Shown: positions 30,356 to 39,468 of the stretch, in pieces
How the letters are laid out: every line of letters begins with the position of its first letter
Numbering within the stretch: the stretch's first letter is position 1
From: CAVTWH01 sp963794685
GTDB lineage: Bacteria; Actinomycetota; Actinomycetes; Mycobacteriales; Micromonosporaceae
Length of the DNA stretch: 64,000 bases
NCBI GenBank assembly: GCA_963794685.1
Contig: CAWCFK010000013.1
Location: forward strand, 326,819 to 390,818
Reading direction: 5' to 3'
Position numbers and translations under genes: made by a program
Notes under the pieces: model-generated
Told to the model about the DNA's origin: nothing
Seen by the model: only the letters and a program-made list of their open reading frames with translations
Databases searched by the model: none

Positions 30356-30412
30356 TACCCGGAAGCCAAGTGACGCCGGAAGCCCAGTGACGCCGGAAGT
30401 CCAGTGACGCCC
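30342..30412. repeat. Four 17-18 bp direct repeats after the epimerase gene
   Basis: Four imperfect copies of GCCGGAAGCCCAGTGAC in direct array. The first copy is the last codons and stop of the epimerase gene; the others lie between it and the next gene. Every copy carries the TGA, so the array looks like serial duplication of the gene's 3' end. Confidence 0.85.
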
Positions 30413-30464
30413 GTCCGGTGCCGGCCGGGTCCATCCTCCACAGCCACCCCCGGGAGCAGGTGCC

Positions 30465-31727
30465 ATGCGCGTCCTCTTCGTCCCGCTGCCGTTGCCGACC
30501 CACTATCTGCCAACCGTCGGACTGGCCTGGGCGTTCCGACTGGCCGGACATCAGGTACGGGTGGCCACCGGGGCGGAGCTGGCCGACACCGTCGACCACT
30601 CGGGCGTGCCCGTCGTGCCGGTCGCCAACCGGCCGGACCTGTTCGAGGCGCCCGAGCAGAACGAGAAGTGGCTACGGCTGGAGAACGAATCCCCCGACCA
30701 GAAACTGATCAGCGCACTGGTCAACGGGCCGCTCGACAACTACGCGAGGATCGCCGCCGCGATGGCCGAGGATCTGATCGCGCTGGCCCGCTCCTGGCAG
30801 CCCGACATGGTGGTCTTCGATCCGCTGGCGTACGCCGGGCCGCTGGCGGCCGCGGCCGCGGGCGCGGTGCCCGTCCGCCACCTGTGGGGTCCGGACGCGT
30901 CCCGGTTCTTCCGGCTGCCCGGCGCCGGCTTCAACCCCGAGGTCGCGCATCCAGCGGTACCGTGGCGTGCCCTGCCGTGGCCCGCGCGCCTGCTGAAACT
31001 GTACGAGGCCAACGGTGTCGCCGCACGCGACGACCTGGCGGCGTGCACGGTCGACCCCTGCCCGCCGAGCCTGCAGTACCCCGGCGCCGTCAACAGCCTC
31101 GCCATGCGCTACTTCCCCTACAACGGCAGTGGGCGGATCCCGGCCTGGCTGAACGATCCGCCCACCCGGCCCCGGGTGTGCCTGACCTGGGGGGTCGCCT
31201 CCGGCACCACCCTCGGCGACGAGCACTTCGGCATCCCGAAGATCCTCCGGGCGGTGCTCGACGCCGACCTCGCCGCCGAGATCGTGGTCGCCGCCTCGCA
31301 CCGGGACGCCGAACGCATCGGCGACGTACCCGCCGGCGTCCGGGTCGGGCCGGTGCCAATGCACGCGCTGCTACCCACCTGTGACCTGGTGATCCACCAC
31401 GGGGGTTCGGGAACGATGCTGACCGCGGCGTCGTGCGGCGTACCCCAGCTGACCCTGCCGACGATGAACGAGCAGGAGGGCGCCTGCCGCCAGCTCGCCC
31501 GGCAGGGCTCGGGCCTGACCCTGTCCTACGCCGACGCGACCGCCATCGACATCCAGGCCGCCCTGGCCGACATCCTGGACACCGGGCGCCTGCGGGAGGC
31601 CGCCGGCAGGCTGGCCGACGAGATCAGCGCCCAGCCCGCCCCGACCGAGGTGGTCGAGCGGCTCACCGCGCAGCTGGTGACCGTCCCGCCGGTCGGCACC
31701 GGACCGCGCGCCCGCCAGCAGCAGTGA
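30465..31727 (+). CDS. GT1-family glycosyltransferase (macrolide/antibiotic type)
   Basis: A 420-residue GT-B glycosyltransferase with N-terminal MRVLFVPLPLPTHYLPTVGLA and the donor-binding HHGGSGTMLTAASCGVP followed by PTMNEQEGACRQLARQGSG. The MRVLFVP start, the length and the HHGG motif fit the transferases that move deoxysugars from dTDP donors to macrolides and other antibiotics. ATG 30465 has a GGGAG site upstream. It converges on the WD40 NTPase gene, with only about 30 bp between their stops. With the GT at 28050 it suggests that the product carries two sugars or a disaccharide. Confidence 0.92.
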   Translation: MRVLFVPLPLPTHYLPTVGLAWAFRLAGHQVRVATGAELADTVDHSGVPVVPVANRPDLFEAPEQNEKWLRLENESPDQKLISALVNGPLDNYARIAAAMAEDLIALARSWQPDMVVFDPLAYAGPLAAAAAGAVPVRHLWGPDASRFFRLPGAGFNPEVAHPAVPWRALPWPARLLKLYEANGVAARDDLAACTVDPCPPSLQYPGAVNSLAMRYFPYNGSGRIPAWLNDPPTRPRVCLTWGVASGTTLGDEHFGIPKILRAVLDADLAAEIVVAASHRDAERIGDVPAGVRVGPVPMHALLPTCDLVIHHGGSGTMLTAASCGVPQLTLPTMNEQEGACRQLARQGSGLTLSYADATAIDIQAALADILDTGRLREAAGRLADEISAQPAPTEVVERLTAQLVTVPPVGTGPRARQQQ

Positions 31728-31757
31728 CGCGACCGCTGCGGGCGCCCCCGGTGCCGG

Positions 31758-34700
31758 TTACCGGCAGGACGGCCGGAACGGCAGTTCGGGCAGGTAGTGC
31801 CGCCACTGCTGAGCGGTCAGGACGTTCGCGGTGGTGGCGCAGATCCGGTCGATGGCCCGGTCGGCGTCGAGCGCCGACAGTTCGACGGTGTGGTCGTCGC
31901 TGGCGGTGGCGAGGGTGTGCCCGTCGCCGCTGAACGCCACGGTGTCGATCGGCTCGGTGTGTCCGGTCAGCGGCTGCCCCACCGGCTGCGGGCGGGCCGG
32001 GTCGGCCAGGTCCCACAGCCGTACGGTGTGGTCGTCGCTGCTGCTGGCGAGGGTATGCCCGTCCGGGCTGAACGACGCGGAGTACACGAAACTGGTGTGG
32101 CCGGTCACCGGCGGGCCCAGCCGGCCGGGGTGCGCAGGGTCGGCGAGGTTCCACAGCGCCACGGTGTGGTCGGAGCTGGTGATGGCCAGGATGTGCCGGC
32201 GGCGGTCGGGGTCGAACGCCACCCCGAGCAGGCTGCCGCTGCTGGGATTGATCGGCTGGCCCACCTGGACGGCGTGGGCCGGGTCCGCCACGTCCCACAG
32301 CCGTACCGTGTCGTCGGCGCTGGCGGTGGCCAGCAGGTGCCCGTCGGGGCTGAACGCCACCGCGTAGAGGTAGTCGGTGTGGCCGGTCAACAGCGGACCG
32401 ACGCGGACGGGCCGGGTCCGCTCGGTCACGTCCCACAGCGCCACGGTGTGGTCCGCGCTGGCGGTGGCCAGCAAGGGTCGGACCGGGCTGAACGCCACCG
32501 CGGAGATGGTGCCGTTCTGGCCGGTCAGCGGGGCGCCCAGAGCGTCGGCGTGGGCCGGGTCGGTGACGTCCCACAGCCGCGCCGTCCGGTCCCGTCCGGC
32601 ACTGGCCAACGTGTGCCCGTCCGCGCTGAACGCCACCCCGACAACCGCACCGGTGTGGCCGGCCAGCACCGCTTCGGGGACCGGGTGGGCGGGGTCGGTG
32701 ACGTTCCACAGCCGGACGGTGTGGTCGGTGCTGGCGCTGGCCAGGGTGTGCCGGTCGGGGCTGAACGCGACGCCGTTGACCTGTCCGGTGTGGCCGGTCA
32801 GCACGGTCGGCGGCAGGCTCCACAGCCGGACGGTGTGGTCGCCGTCCGCGGAGGCCAGGCGCTGCCCGTCCGGGCTGAACGCCAGTGCCCACACGTAGCC
32901 GGTGTGGCCGGCCAGTGGGCTGCCCAGGGCGACCGGGTGGTTCCGGTCGGCGACGTTCCACAGCCGGACGGTCTGGTCCGCCCCTGCGGTGGCGAGGGTC
33001 CGTCCGTCGGGGCTGAACGCCACCGTGTAGATCGTGTCCGTGTGGCCGGTCAACGGCAGCCCCAGGGCGGCGGGGTGGGCCGGATCCGTCAGGTCCCACA
33101 GCCGCACGCTGCGGTCGTTGCTGACGGTCGCCATGGTGTGCCCGTCGGGCGTGAACGCGGCCTCGTACACGGTGTCGGTGTGGCCGGTCAGCACCGCGCC
33201 GGGGGCAGGGTGAGCCGGATCGGTGACGTCCCACAGCCGTACTGTCCGGTCGTGGCCGACGCTGACCAGGGTGTGCCGGTCAGGGCTGAAGGTGGCCGAG
33301 GCCACCGCGTCGGTGTGGCCGGCCAGTACCGGGCCCGCGGTGGGGTGGGCCGGGTCGGTGACGTCCCACAGCCGTACCGTGCGGTCCTGGCCGGCGGTGG
33401 CGAGGGTGCGGCCGTCGGGGCTGAACGACACGGAGTAGACGTAGCTGTCGTGGCCGGAGAGTGTCGCCAGCAGGTTGGGGTGGGCCGGGTCGGCGACGTT
33501 CCACAGCCGGGCGGTGCGGTCCCGGCTGGCGGTGGCGAGGGTCCGCCCGTCCGGGCTGAACGCGACCCAGTAGACCCGGTCGCTGTGGCCGGACAGCGTC
33601 GCCAGCGCGATCGGGTGGGCCGGGTCGGCCACGCTCCACAGCCGTACCCGGCTGTCCTTTCCGCCGCTGGCCAGGATGGGCTGCTTCGGGCTGTACGCCA
33701 CCGCGTACACGGTGTCCGGGTTGCCGGTCAGCGGGGTGGACAGCGCCACGTTCTCGGAGTTGAGCAGGCCGGTGTAGCTGTCCGGCGCCGGGTGCAGCCG
33801 GTAGGCGGCCAGGTAGAGCTGGGCGGCCAGGGACACGTCGATGCCGGCGAGTTGCTCGGCTTCGGCGGTGACCCGCCCGGCGATGGCCTGGTCGCGCTCG
33901 GCCAGCGCGGTGGAGCGCTGCCGCCAGGCGACCACGGCCCCCGCGCTGGCCAGCACGGTGAGTACGCACAGCGCCGCCACCACGGCCCGGCGCCACCTGA
34001 TCGCCCGGTGCTGCTGCCGCAGCGACGCGGCGACGAACTCAGCCACCCCCGCGCCCGGCCGCAGCGGGCCGCCGTCCTGGCCGGCGAGCCACTCCCGGGC
34101 CGCGGCCAGGCGGTTGCCCCGGTACAGGGCGGCCGGGTCGCGGTGCTCGCGGTGCCACGCGGCGGCTGCCTCGCCCAGCTGCTGACCGATGAGCAGGCCG
34201 GCCCGGTCCTCGCTGAGCCAGTGCCGCAGCCGGGGCCAGGCGTGCAGCAGCGCCTCGTGGGTGATCTCGACGGTGTCGGTGTCCAGGGTGACCAGCCGGG
34301 CCGCGGCCAGCGCGTCGAGCACCGGGTGGACGCCGTCGGCGTCGAGTTCGTCGCGGCCGACCCGACGCTTGGTGTCCTCGGTACCTTCGCCGAGGGCGAC
34401 CAGCCGCAGGAAGATGTCGCGGGTGAGGCGCTGCTGTGCGGCCGTCAGGCCGGCGTAGACGGTCTCGGCGGTGCGGGCCAGCGCGTGCTGGATCCCACCG
34501 GCGGCTTCGTAGCCGGCCAGGGCGAGGGTGTTGCCACGCCGGCGCTGCCAGGTCTCCCGGAGCGCGTGCGAGACCAACGGCAGCACGTTGGCGTGGCCGG
34601 CCGCGTCCGCCACGATGCGGGCCAGCAGCGCGCTGTCGACGGCGCATCCGGCGCGCCTGGCGGGCAGGGTGACCGCCCGGCGCAGGTCGTCGGTGGTCAT

Positions 34701-35612
34701 CGGTCCGACCAGCAGCTGGGCGTCGCGCAGCGCGTCGACCAGGTCCGGGTGGTCGGAGCAGGCCGGGTAGAAGTCGGCCCGCACGCCCAGGACCACCCGG
34801 GTGCGGCTGTTGGCCACCCGGGCGGCGGCCAGCAGCGCGGTGATGAAGCGGGTACGTTCCTGTTCGTCGGCGCAGAGCGTGAAGACCTCCTCGAACTGGT
34901 CCACCACGATGAGCAGGTCGCGGTCGTCGGGCTGGTCCGCCAGGGCCTGGAGCACGGTCAGGTGCAGGGCCCGGGGATCGTCGTGCAGCTGCGCGTGCAG
35001 GGTGACGGCCGAGCCGCCGGCCAGCGCGGCCAGCCGCGCCGCGCACTGGTCCAGCGGGTGCGCGCCGGGGGTGAACAGCAGGGTCGGCCACCGGTCGGTG
35101 CCCGGCTCGCCGCCGGTGCGGATGCGGGGCAGCAGGCCGGCGCGCAGCAGTGACGACTTCCCCGATCCCGAGGCGCCGAAGACGGCCAGGAAGCGACCTG
35201 CGCGTACCCGCGACACCAGCTCGTCGGTGAGGTTCTCGCGGCCGAAGAACCGCTCGGCGTCCTCCGGCTGGAACGCCGCCAGGCCCACGTACGGGGACTC
35301 CGGCCCGTCGCCGGCGACCGGTGCCGGCTGCTGTGCCTGTGCGACGGCCAGCTCGGCGGCCACCTCCCGCCAGCGGGCCTCCCATTCGGCCGGGTCACCG
35401 CCGCAGGCCCGCACGTACGCCAGGGTCACCGGCAGGCTGGGCAGCTTCCGGCCGGCCGCGGCGTCGGCCAGCGTCGTCGACGAGTAGTGGGCCCGCGCGG
35501 CCAACTCCCGGTAGCCCGGACTGCCGGCTTTGCTGCGCAGCAGGCGCAGGCCCGCTGCGAAATGCGTCAAAGCACCGTCGTCGGAGTCCAGCGGGCGTTC
35601 AGCGCGCGGCAT
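31758..35612 (-). CDS. HTH-NTPase-WD40 regulatory protein (nSTAND type, 14 WD repeats)
   Basis: A 1284-residue multidomain protein. Residues 12-65 look like a degenerate Xre-type helix-turn-helix. An NTPase follows with Walker A GASGSGKS (146-153) and Walker B LLIVVDQFEE (233-242). A single membrane segment lies at about 541-563. From about 640 to the end there are 14 WD40 blades, mostly GHTDxVxxVAFSPDGxxLATAS then DxTVRLWDV, enough for two seven-bladed propellers. ATG 35612 is chosen for its GGGAG site 7 bp upstream; the frame is open to 35816. Such proteins are signal-transducing or conflict-type switches anchored at the membrane. It sits at the cluster edge, with no proof that it controls the cluster. 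Confidence 0.93.
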   Translation of the reverse strand: MPRAERPLDSDDGALTHFAAGLRLLRSKAGSPGYRELAARAHYSSTTLADAAAGRKLPSLPVTLAYVRACGGDPAEWEARWREVAAELAVAQAQQPAPVAGDGPESPYVGLAAFQPEDAERFFGRENLTDELVSRVRAGRFLAVFGASGSGKSSLLRAGLLPRIRTGGEPGTDRWPTLLFTPGAHPLDQCAARLAALAGGSAVTLHAQLHDDPRALHLTVLQALADQPDDRDLLIVVDQFEEVFTLCADEQERTRFITALLAAARVANSRTRVVLGVRADFYPACSDHPDLVDALRDAQLLVGPMTTDDLRRAVTLPARRAGCAVDSALLARIVADAAGHANVLPLVSHALRETWQRRRGNTLALAGYEAAGGIQHALARTAETVYAGLTAAQQRLTRDIFLRLVALGEGTEDTKRRVGRDELDADGVHPVLDALAAARLVTLDTDTVEITHEALLHAWPRLRHWLSEDRAGLLIGQQLGEAAAAWHREHRDPAALYRGNRLAAAREWLAGQDGGPLRPGAGVAEFVAASLRQQHRAIRWRRAVVAALCVLTVLASAGAVVAWRQRSTALAERDQAIAGRVTAEAEQLAGIDVSLAAQLYLAAYRLHPAPDSYTGLLNSENVALSTPLTGNPDTVYAVAYSPKQPILASGGKDSRVRLWSVADPAHPIALATLSGHSDRVYWVAFSPDGRTLATASRDRTARLWNVADPAHPNLLATLSGHDSYVYSVSFSPDGRTLATAGQDRTVRLWDVTDPAHPTAGPVLAGHTDAVASATFSPDRHTLVSVGHDRTVRLWDVTDPAHPAPGAVLTGHTDTVYEAAFTPDGHTMATVSNDRSVRLWDLTDPAHPAALGLPLTGHTDTIYTVAFSPDGRTLATAGADQTVRLWNVADRNHPVALGSPLAGHTGYVWALAFSPDGQRLASADGDHTVRLWSLPPTVLTGHTGQVNGVAFSPDRHTLASASTDHTVRLWNVTDPAHPVPEAVLAGHTGAVVGVAFSADGHTLASAGRDRTARLWDVTDPAHADALGAPLTGQNGTISAVAFSPVRPLLATASADHTVALWDVTERTRPVRVGPLLTGHTDYLYAVAFSPDGHLLATASADDTVRLWDVADPAHAVQVGQPINPSSGSLLGVAFDPDRRRHILAITSSDHTVALWNLADPAHPGRLGPPVTGHTSFVYSASFSPDGHTLASSSDDHTVRLWDLADPARPQPVGQPLTGHTEPIDTVAFSGDGHTLATASDDHTVELSALDADRAIDRICATTANVLTAQQWRHYLPELPFRPSCR

Positions 35613-35839
35613 ACCACAGCTCCCATTCCCCAGAACCAGAGCGCCATTGTCCGAACGGCTGCTGTCCGTTGTCCACCATTGAGTCAGATAAATGAACATA
35701 GTGATGAATGGCTGTTCCGGGGTGGGCGTCGCGCCCCGGCGACCTGAGGGACCCTGCGAAATGGCCGCCGGAACTACGATGGGGCCCGGCACGTCCCGGT
35801 CTTCAGGCACATCCACCTTGCGCGCGCGTTGGAGGCATC
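35613..35839. other. Divergent intergenic region, nothing recognised
   Basis: About 230 bp between the divergent WD40 NTPase and peptidase E genes. It is relatively AT-rich around 35680-35710. I see no convincing promoter pair, palindrome or small gene. Confidence 0.4.
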
Positions 35840-36499
35840 GTGAAGCTGTTGCTCACGTCAGGCGGCGTCACGAACCCGAGTATCCGGTCGGCCCTGGTCC
35901 AGCTTCTCGGCAAGCCGATCGCCGAATGCCACGCCCTCTGCGTCCCGACGGCACAGTGGGGTCACCCGATGTGCGGCCCGCGATCGGTGCGGGGCCTGGT
36001 CGCCGCCGAGCCAGGGTTTGCGCACCTGTCCGGCCTGGGCTGGGCGTCGCTCGGTGTCCTCGAACTCACCGCACTGCCCAGCATCGGCGCGCAGCGGTGG
36101 CACCCCTGGATCCGGGAGGCCGATGTGCTCCTGGTCGACGGCGGCGACGCGACGTACCTGTGCCACTGGATGCGGGAGTCCGGGCTGGCCGAGCTGCTGC
36201 CTTCGCTGCCCGGCAAGGTCTGGGTGGGGGTGAGTGCCGGGAGCATGGTGATGACGCCCAGGATCGGCGCGTCCTTCGTCGAGTGGTCGTCCGCGCCGGA
36301 CGACCGCACCCTGGGGATCGTCGACTTCTCGATCTTCCCGCACCTGAACGCTTTCCCCATGAACACCCTGGCGCACGCCCAGCGCTGGGCCGCCGACATC
36401 GGCGTCCCGGCCTACGCCATCGACGAACAGACCGCGATCACGGTGGTCGACGGCGCCGTCGAGGTGGTCTCCGAAGGGCAATGGACCAAGTTCGGGTGA
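35840..36499 (+). CDS. Peptidase E-like protein (family S51)
   Basis: A 219-residue class-I-glutaminase-fold peptidase of the S51 group, whose members cut Asp-X dipeptides or related small peptides in the cytoplasm. It starts KLLLTSGGVTN, has VDGGDATYL near the middle, the nucleophile in GVSAGSMVM, and DFSIFPHLN towards the C-terminus. The frame is open upstream to 35708, but the GTG at 35840 follows GGAGG by 4 bp and fits the family start. Divergent from the WD40 NTPase. Substrate unknown. Confidence 0.88.
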   Translation: MKLLLTSGGVTNPSIRSALVQLLGKPIAECHALCVPTAQWGHPMCGPRSVRGLVAAEPGFAHLSGLGWASLGVLELTALPSIGAQRWHPWIREADVLLVDGGDATYLCHWMRESGLAELLPSLPGKVWVGVSAGSMVMTPRIGASFVEWSSAPDDRTLGIVDFSIFPHLNAFPMNTLAHAQRWAADIGVPAYAIDEQTAITVVDGAVEVVSEGQWTKFG

Positions 36500-36532
36500 C
36501 AGCCGGGTACCGCCCGCACAGGTTCAGGCCGG

Positions 36533-36697
36533 CTCCCGGTCGGGACCCCGGAGTCCATCGCCGGCGCGAACGGCCGGCCAGCGGGCAACCGGCTCGGCGA
36601 AGTCGACAAGGTCGCCCCGTTGATCGCCGTCCGGTGCGCCCCGCCGGCCCGCCGGATCACCGCCCGGACACTCCGGGTCAACGGCGGCATGGCCTGA
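36533..36697 (+). pseudogene. C-terminal remnant of a short-chain dehydrogenase
   Basis: This frame reads TPESIAGANGRPAGNRLGE and then VDKVAPL, ending with TARTLRVNGGMA and a TGA stop. That is the usual last 50 residues of a classical SDR (R-L-G-E-V-D-x-V-A, then T-G-Q-T-x-x-V-N-G-G). The catalytic core and N-terminus are missing, and no start or ribosome site precedes it. It lies directly downstream of the peptidase E gene, so most of an SDR gene has been deleted here. Confidence 0.75.
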
Positions 36698-36721
36698 CCG
36701 GCACGCGCGTAGCATGAAGCA

Positions 36722-36916
36722 GTGGAACCGTCCCTGGATACGTTGCCGAAGATCGGCGCGCCGGCGACGCGGGCGTTGAACGCCGCCGGTTACACCGCGC
36801 TCCGCCAGCTCGCCGGTGTCCGGCGCGCCGAGCTGGCCGCACTGCACGGCATGGGACCGAAGGCACTGGGCATCATCGAAGCCGCCCTCGATCAGCACAA
36901 CCTGCGGCTGCGCTGA
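36722..36916 (+). CDS. Small helix-hairpin-helix protein
   Basis: A 64-residue protein with a GTG start. KIGAPATRALNAAGY, then LAGVRRAELAALHGMGPKALGIIEAAL, is a helix-hairpin-helix fold like that in the C-terminal domain of RNA polymerase alpha and many small DNA-binding proteins. Strong third-position GC supports real coding. No partner domain is present; it probably binds DNA without sequence specificity. No clear operon. Confidence 0.75.
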   Translation: MEPSLDTLPKIGAPATRALNAAGYTALRQLAGVRRAELAALHGMGPKALGIIEAALDQHNLRLR

Positions 36917-37059
36917 TCCCGACCGCACGCGAGCACGCCCGTCGCTCCAGCACGTTCCCGCTCTGTTTCCCGCTCCGTTGGTGTGGCTGGCGTATGTCCT
37001 GCGGGTGTGCCGAGGTGGACGGCGACGGCGCGCAGAGCACTGACGAACTGCCGCCCCTG

Positions 37060-39264
37060 TCAGGTCGCGGAACAGCTGACGGTGGGCACGGCGTTGGTAC
37101 CCGTCCAGCTGGCCAGGAACCCGAAGCTCGCGGTGCTTCCCGGGGAGATCGCCGCGTTCCAGCTCACGTTGCTGGCGGTGACCGCCGCGCCGGCCTGTGT
37201 GGTGGCGGCGTTCCAGCTGTTGGTGATCTGTTGGCCGTTGCTGAACGTCCAGGTCACAGTCCAGCTCCTGGTGGCCGCCCGACCTGTGTTGCGCACCGTG
37301 ACGTCACCCTGGAAGCCGCCCGTCCAGTAGTTCGTGATCTGGTAGGTCGCCGCGCAGGACGGACCGGCTGACCCCGTGGGTGAGGCCGACGGGGACGCCG
37401 ACCGCGAGGCGGAGGCCGACGGAGACGCCGACCGCGAGACCGAAGCCGACGGAGAAGCCGACCGCGACGCCGAAGCCGACGGAGAAGCCGACCGCGAGAC
37501 CGAAGCCGACGGAGACGGAGACGCCGACCGCGAGGCTGAGGCGGACGGCGACGGCGACGGGCCGTTGCCGATGACCACGGTCGTGATGGAGTTGGGCGCG
37601 TAGCTGCCGGTCATGGTGGCGAACGGCGGGCAGGTCGAACACACCGGCGCCGGCAGGACCGCGCGGTTGGGCAGCGTGACGATCTTCGAGGTGTCCGCGG
37701 CGCTGTACTGGTACAGCTGGGCGGTCGTACCCGGGGGAAGCTTGTTGGCGAAGTTGACCGGGCTGGTGAGCGTCTGCCCGGTCTTGTTGATGATGACGAG
37801 GGTGACCGTGCCGTCCGGCCGGGTCGCCGCGTACACCGACAGCTGGTCCTGGTCGGTGCTCGTCGCCTTGACACCGGTGTCGCCGAACTGGCCGCCCGCG
37901 CCGTCGAAGTTGCGGAACATCCGGAACGCGTACGCACCCGGCTGGGCGGCGGTCGGCGGCGCCCACAGCGTCGCCAGGTCCAGCCCCTCGCGTCCGAAGA
38001 TGCCCAGCACGTCGGCCTGCGCCAGCGCGCCGTTGATGTCGTTGAGCGCGCCCCAGTTGTACTCGGTGATCGCCGTCTTCGTGCCCGGGTAGTTCGCCGC
38101 CACGAGACTCTTCATCCGCGGGATCAGCTGCGTCGGCTGGTTGATCCAGCTCTCGTCGGTGTACGTCGGATCCCACAGGTTGCGGGTGGACCGTAGCCGC
38201 AGCGCGTCGGTCGTCGCGTCGGTCGCGGTCGACAGCGCGACGTTGGACTCCTGGGGGTACCAGTGGTTGTCGTAGTAGTCCAGGATCCGCTGACCGTGCG
38301 TACGCTCGTATGCCTGCAGCTGCTGCAGATACCAGGCGCCGAAGTCGACGCTGCCGTGCGCGGTGTAGTCCGGCGGGCTGGACCAGCAGTTCGGCGGCGG
38401 CGTGGCCGACCCGCAGGCCTGCTGGTCGGAGCCCGAGCGGGTCAGTGAGGTCCAGCCCCAACCGACCGGGCCGAGGGTCTGCGCGCCCGGGTCGGCCGCT
38501 TTGACCGCTCCGGCGATCGTGTACGTCTGGTCACGCATCTCGTCGTACGTGGCGCCGGTGGGGTGCACGTCGCGGTGCGTACCGAACCAGATGTCGGGTT
38601 CGTTGTCGAGGTTGTAGTACCGCACACCGCCCTGCGCCGCCGTGCCGTACGTCGCGGTGAGGTGGCCCAGCCACGACTTCACGTAGTCCGCGCCGGCCGG
38701 CGTGCTGGTGTCGCGCGGGTCATTCCCGGTGATCTGGGTGCCGTCGGGCTTGACGCCGTTGCCGCAGTCCGGACGCCACTGGTCGGTGCTCTGCTGAGCA
38801 CCGTACTTGGCGACGCTGAAGCCGCACGAGGCGTCCCGTGCCTTGGGTACCCAGCCGATGAGCGGCACGGTCAGGATGGAGCTCGTGCCGGTCCGACGGT
38901 CCTGGTCGACGAATGCGTCGGTCTCCGAGCCGTTCGGCAGCTTGGCCGGGTCCGCGCTGCCGGCGACGTTCTCGAAATACCAGTCGGAGCCCCGGTTGGT
39001 CTCGTCGAAGGCGTAGTTGTACCGGGTGGTCGCGTTGCCGCCCCATCGGCGGACCGGGAGCTTCAGCTCCTTGGCGAGCGCCTCGTCGGCGAAGTTCATG
39101 CCGTAGATGTCGGCGCTGATCTTGTGCTGGCTCGCCGTGAGATCAACACTCAAGGTGGGTCCGGCAACCGCATCCGCATGCGCGGACGACACACTCAGGC
39201 CGACCAGCCCCGCACCGGCGAGCAGGGTTCCCGCCCCCAGCGTCGCCGCCAACAACCGTCGCAT
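37060..39264 (-). CDS. Secreted GH44 endoglucanase/xyloglucanase with C-terminal CBM2
   Basis: A 734-residue exported enzyme. The signal peptide (MRRLLAATLGAGTLLAGAG, cut near AHA-DA) is followed by a GH44-type catalytic region: SADIYGMNFADEALA, PVRRWGGNATTRYNY, the acid/base in YNLDNEPDIW and the nucleophile in AITEYNWG. A Ser/Pro/Ala linker of short repeats follows, then a family 2 cellulose-binding module bounded by two Cys, with the exposed Trp residues TNYWTGGFQG, TNSWNAAT and ASWTG. It cleaves beta-1,4-glucans or xyloglucan outside the cell. ATG 39264 is chosen for GGAGGG 8 bp upstream; the frame is open to 39294. Confidence 0.93.
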   Translation of the reverse strand: MRRLLAATLGAGTLLAGAGLVGLSVSSAHADAVAGPTLSVDLTASQHKISADIYGMNFADEALAKELKLPVRRWGGNATTRYNYAFDETNRGSDWYFENVAGSADPAKLPNGSETDAFVDQDRRTGTSSILTVPLIGWVPKARDASCGFSVAKYGAQQSTDQWRPDCGNGVKPDGTQITGNDPRDTSTPAGADYVKSWLGHLTATYGTAAQGGVRYYNLDNEPDIWFGTHRDVHPTGATYDEMRDQTYTIAGAVKAADPGAQTLGPVGWGWTSLTRSGSDQQACGSATPPPNCWSSPPDYTAHGSVDFGAWYLQQLQAYERTHGQRILDYYDNHWYPQESNVALSTATDATTDALRLRSTRNLWDPTYTDESWINQPTQLIPRMKSLVAANYPGTKTAITEYNWGALNDINGALAQADVLGIFGREGLDLATLWAPPTAAQPGAYAFRMFRNFDGAGGQFGDTGVKATSTDQDQLSVYAATRPDGTVTLVIINKTGQTLTSPVNFANKLPPGTTAQLYQYSAADTSKIVTLPNRAVLPAPVCSTCPPFATMTGSYAPNSITTVVIGNGPSPSPSASASRSASPSPSASVSRSASPSASASRSASPSASVSRSASPSASASRSASPSASPTGSAGPSCAATYQITNYWTGGFQGDVTVRNTGRAATRSWTVTWTFSNGQQITNSWNAATTQAGAAVTASNVSWNAAISPGSTASFGFLASWTGTNAVPTVSCSAT
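37375..37560. repeat. Ser/Ala/Pro linker minisatellite in the GH44 gene
   Basis: About eight imperfect 24-bp units (GACGCCGACCGCGAGGCCGAGGCC-like on the plus strand) encode S-A-S-P-S-A-S-x-S-R on the coding strand. They form the hinge between the GH44 and CBM2 domains. Such linkers are commonly O-glycosylated and flexible. Confidence 0.85.
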
Positions 39265-39294
39265 GTGACTATCCCTCCAACATTCGGACGCCAC

Positions 39295-39468
39295 AGCACG
39301 CTACGGAGGCACTCTCCTGCCCGCAACAACAGCGCACCGCCGGAGCCCAGCGGGGGTAGGAGCGCCGACGACGACCCGGCAGGTGTCCGGCCTCCGCGAA
39401 CAGCGCAGAGCGACAGGCGGGACCGGGGCCCGGACGCTGGGACACGACATCCACAGTGATCGAAACTT
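39295..39468. other. Non-coding stretch upstream of GH44 gene
   Basis: No open frame here has convincing coding character. It follows the broken FMN reductase and MFS genes and holds the upstream region of the GH44 gene. I cannot point to a promoter. Confidence 0.4.

Noticed and set aside
30342..30412. CRISPR array
   Set aside because: Units are contiguous with no unique spacers and start inside a gene's 3' end; only simple direct repeats.
31752..31766. Hairpin TGCCGG-TTA-CCGGCA as a bidirectional terminator between convergent genes
   Set aside because: The stem is only six pairs with no T-tract and overlaps the stop codon of the WD40 gene; not strong enough to call.
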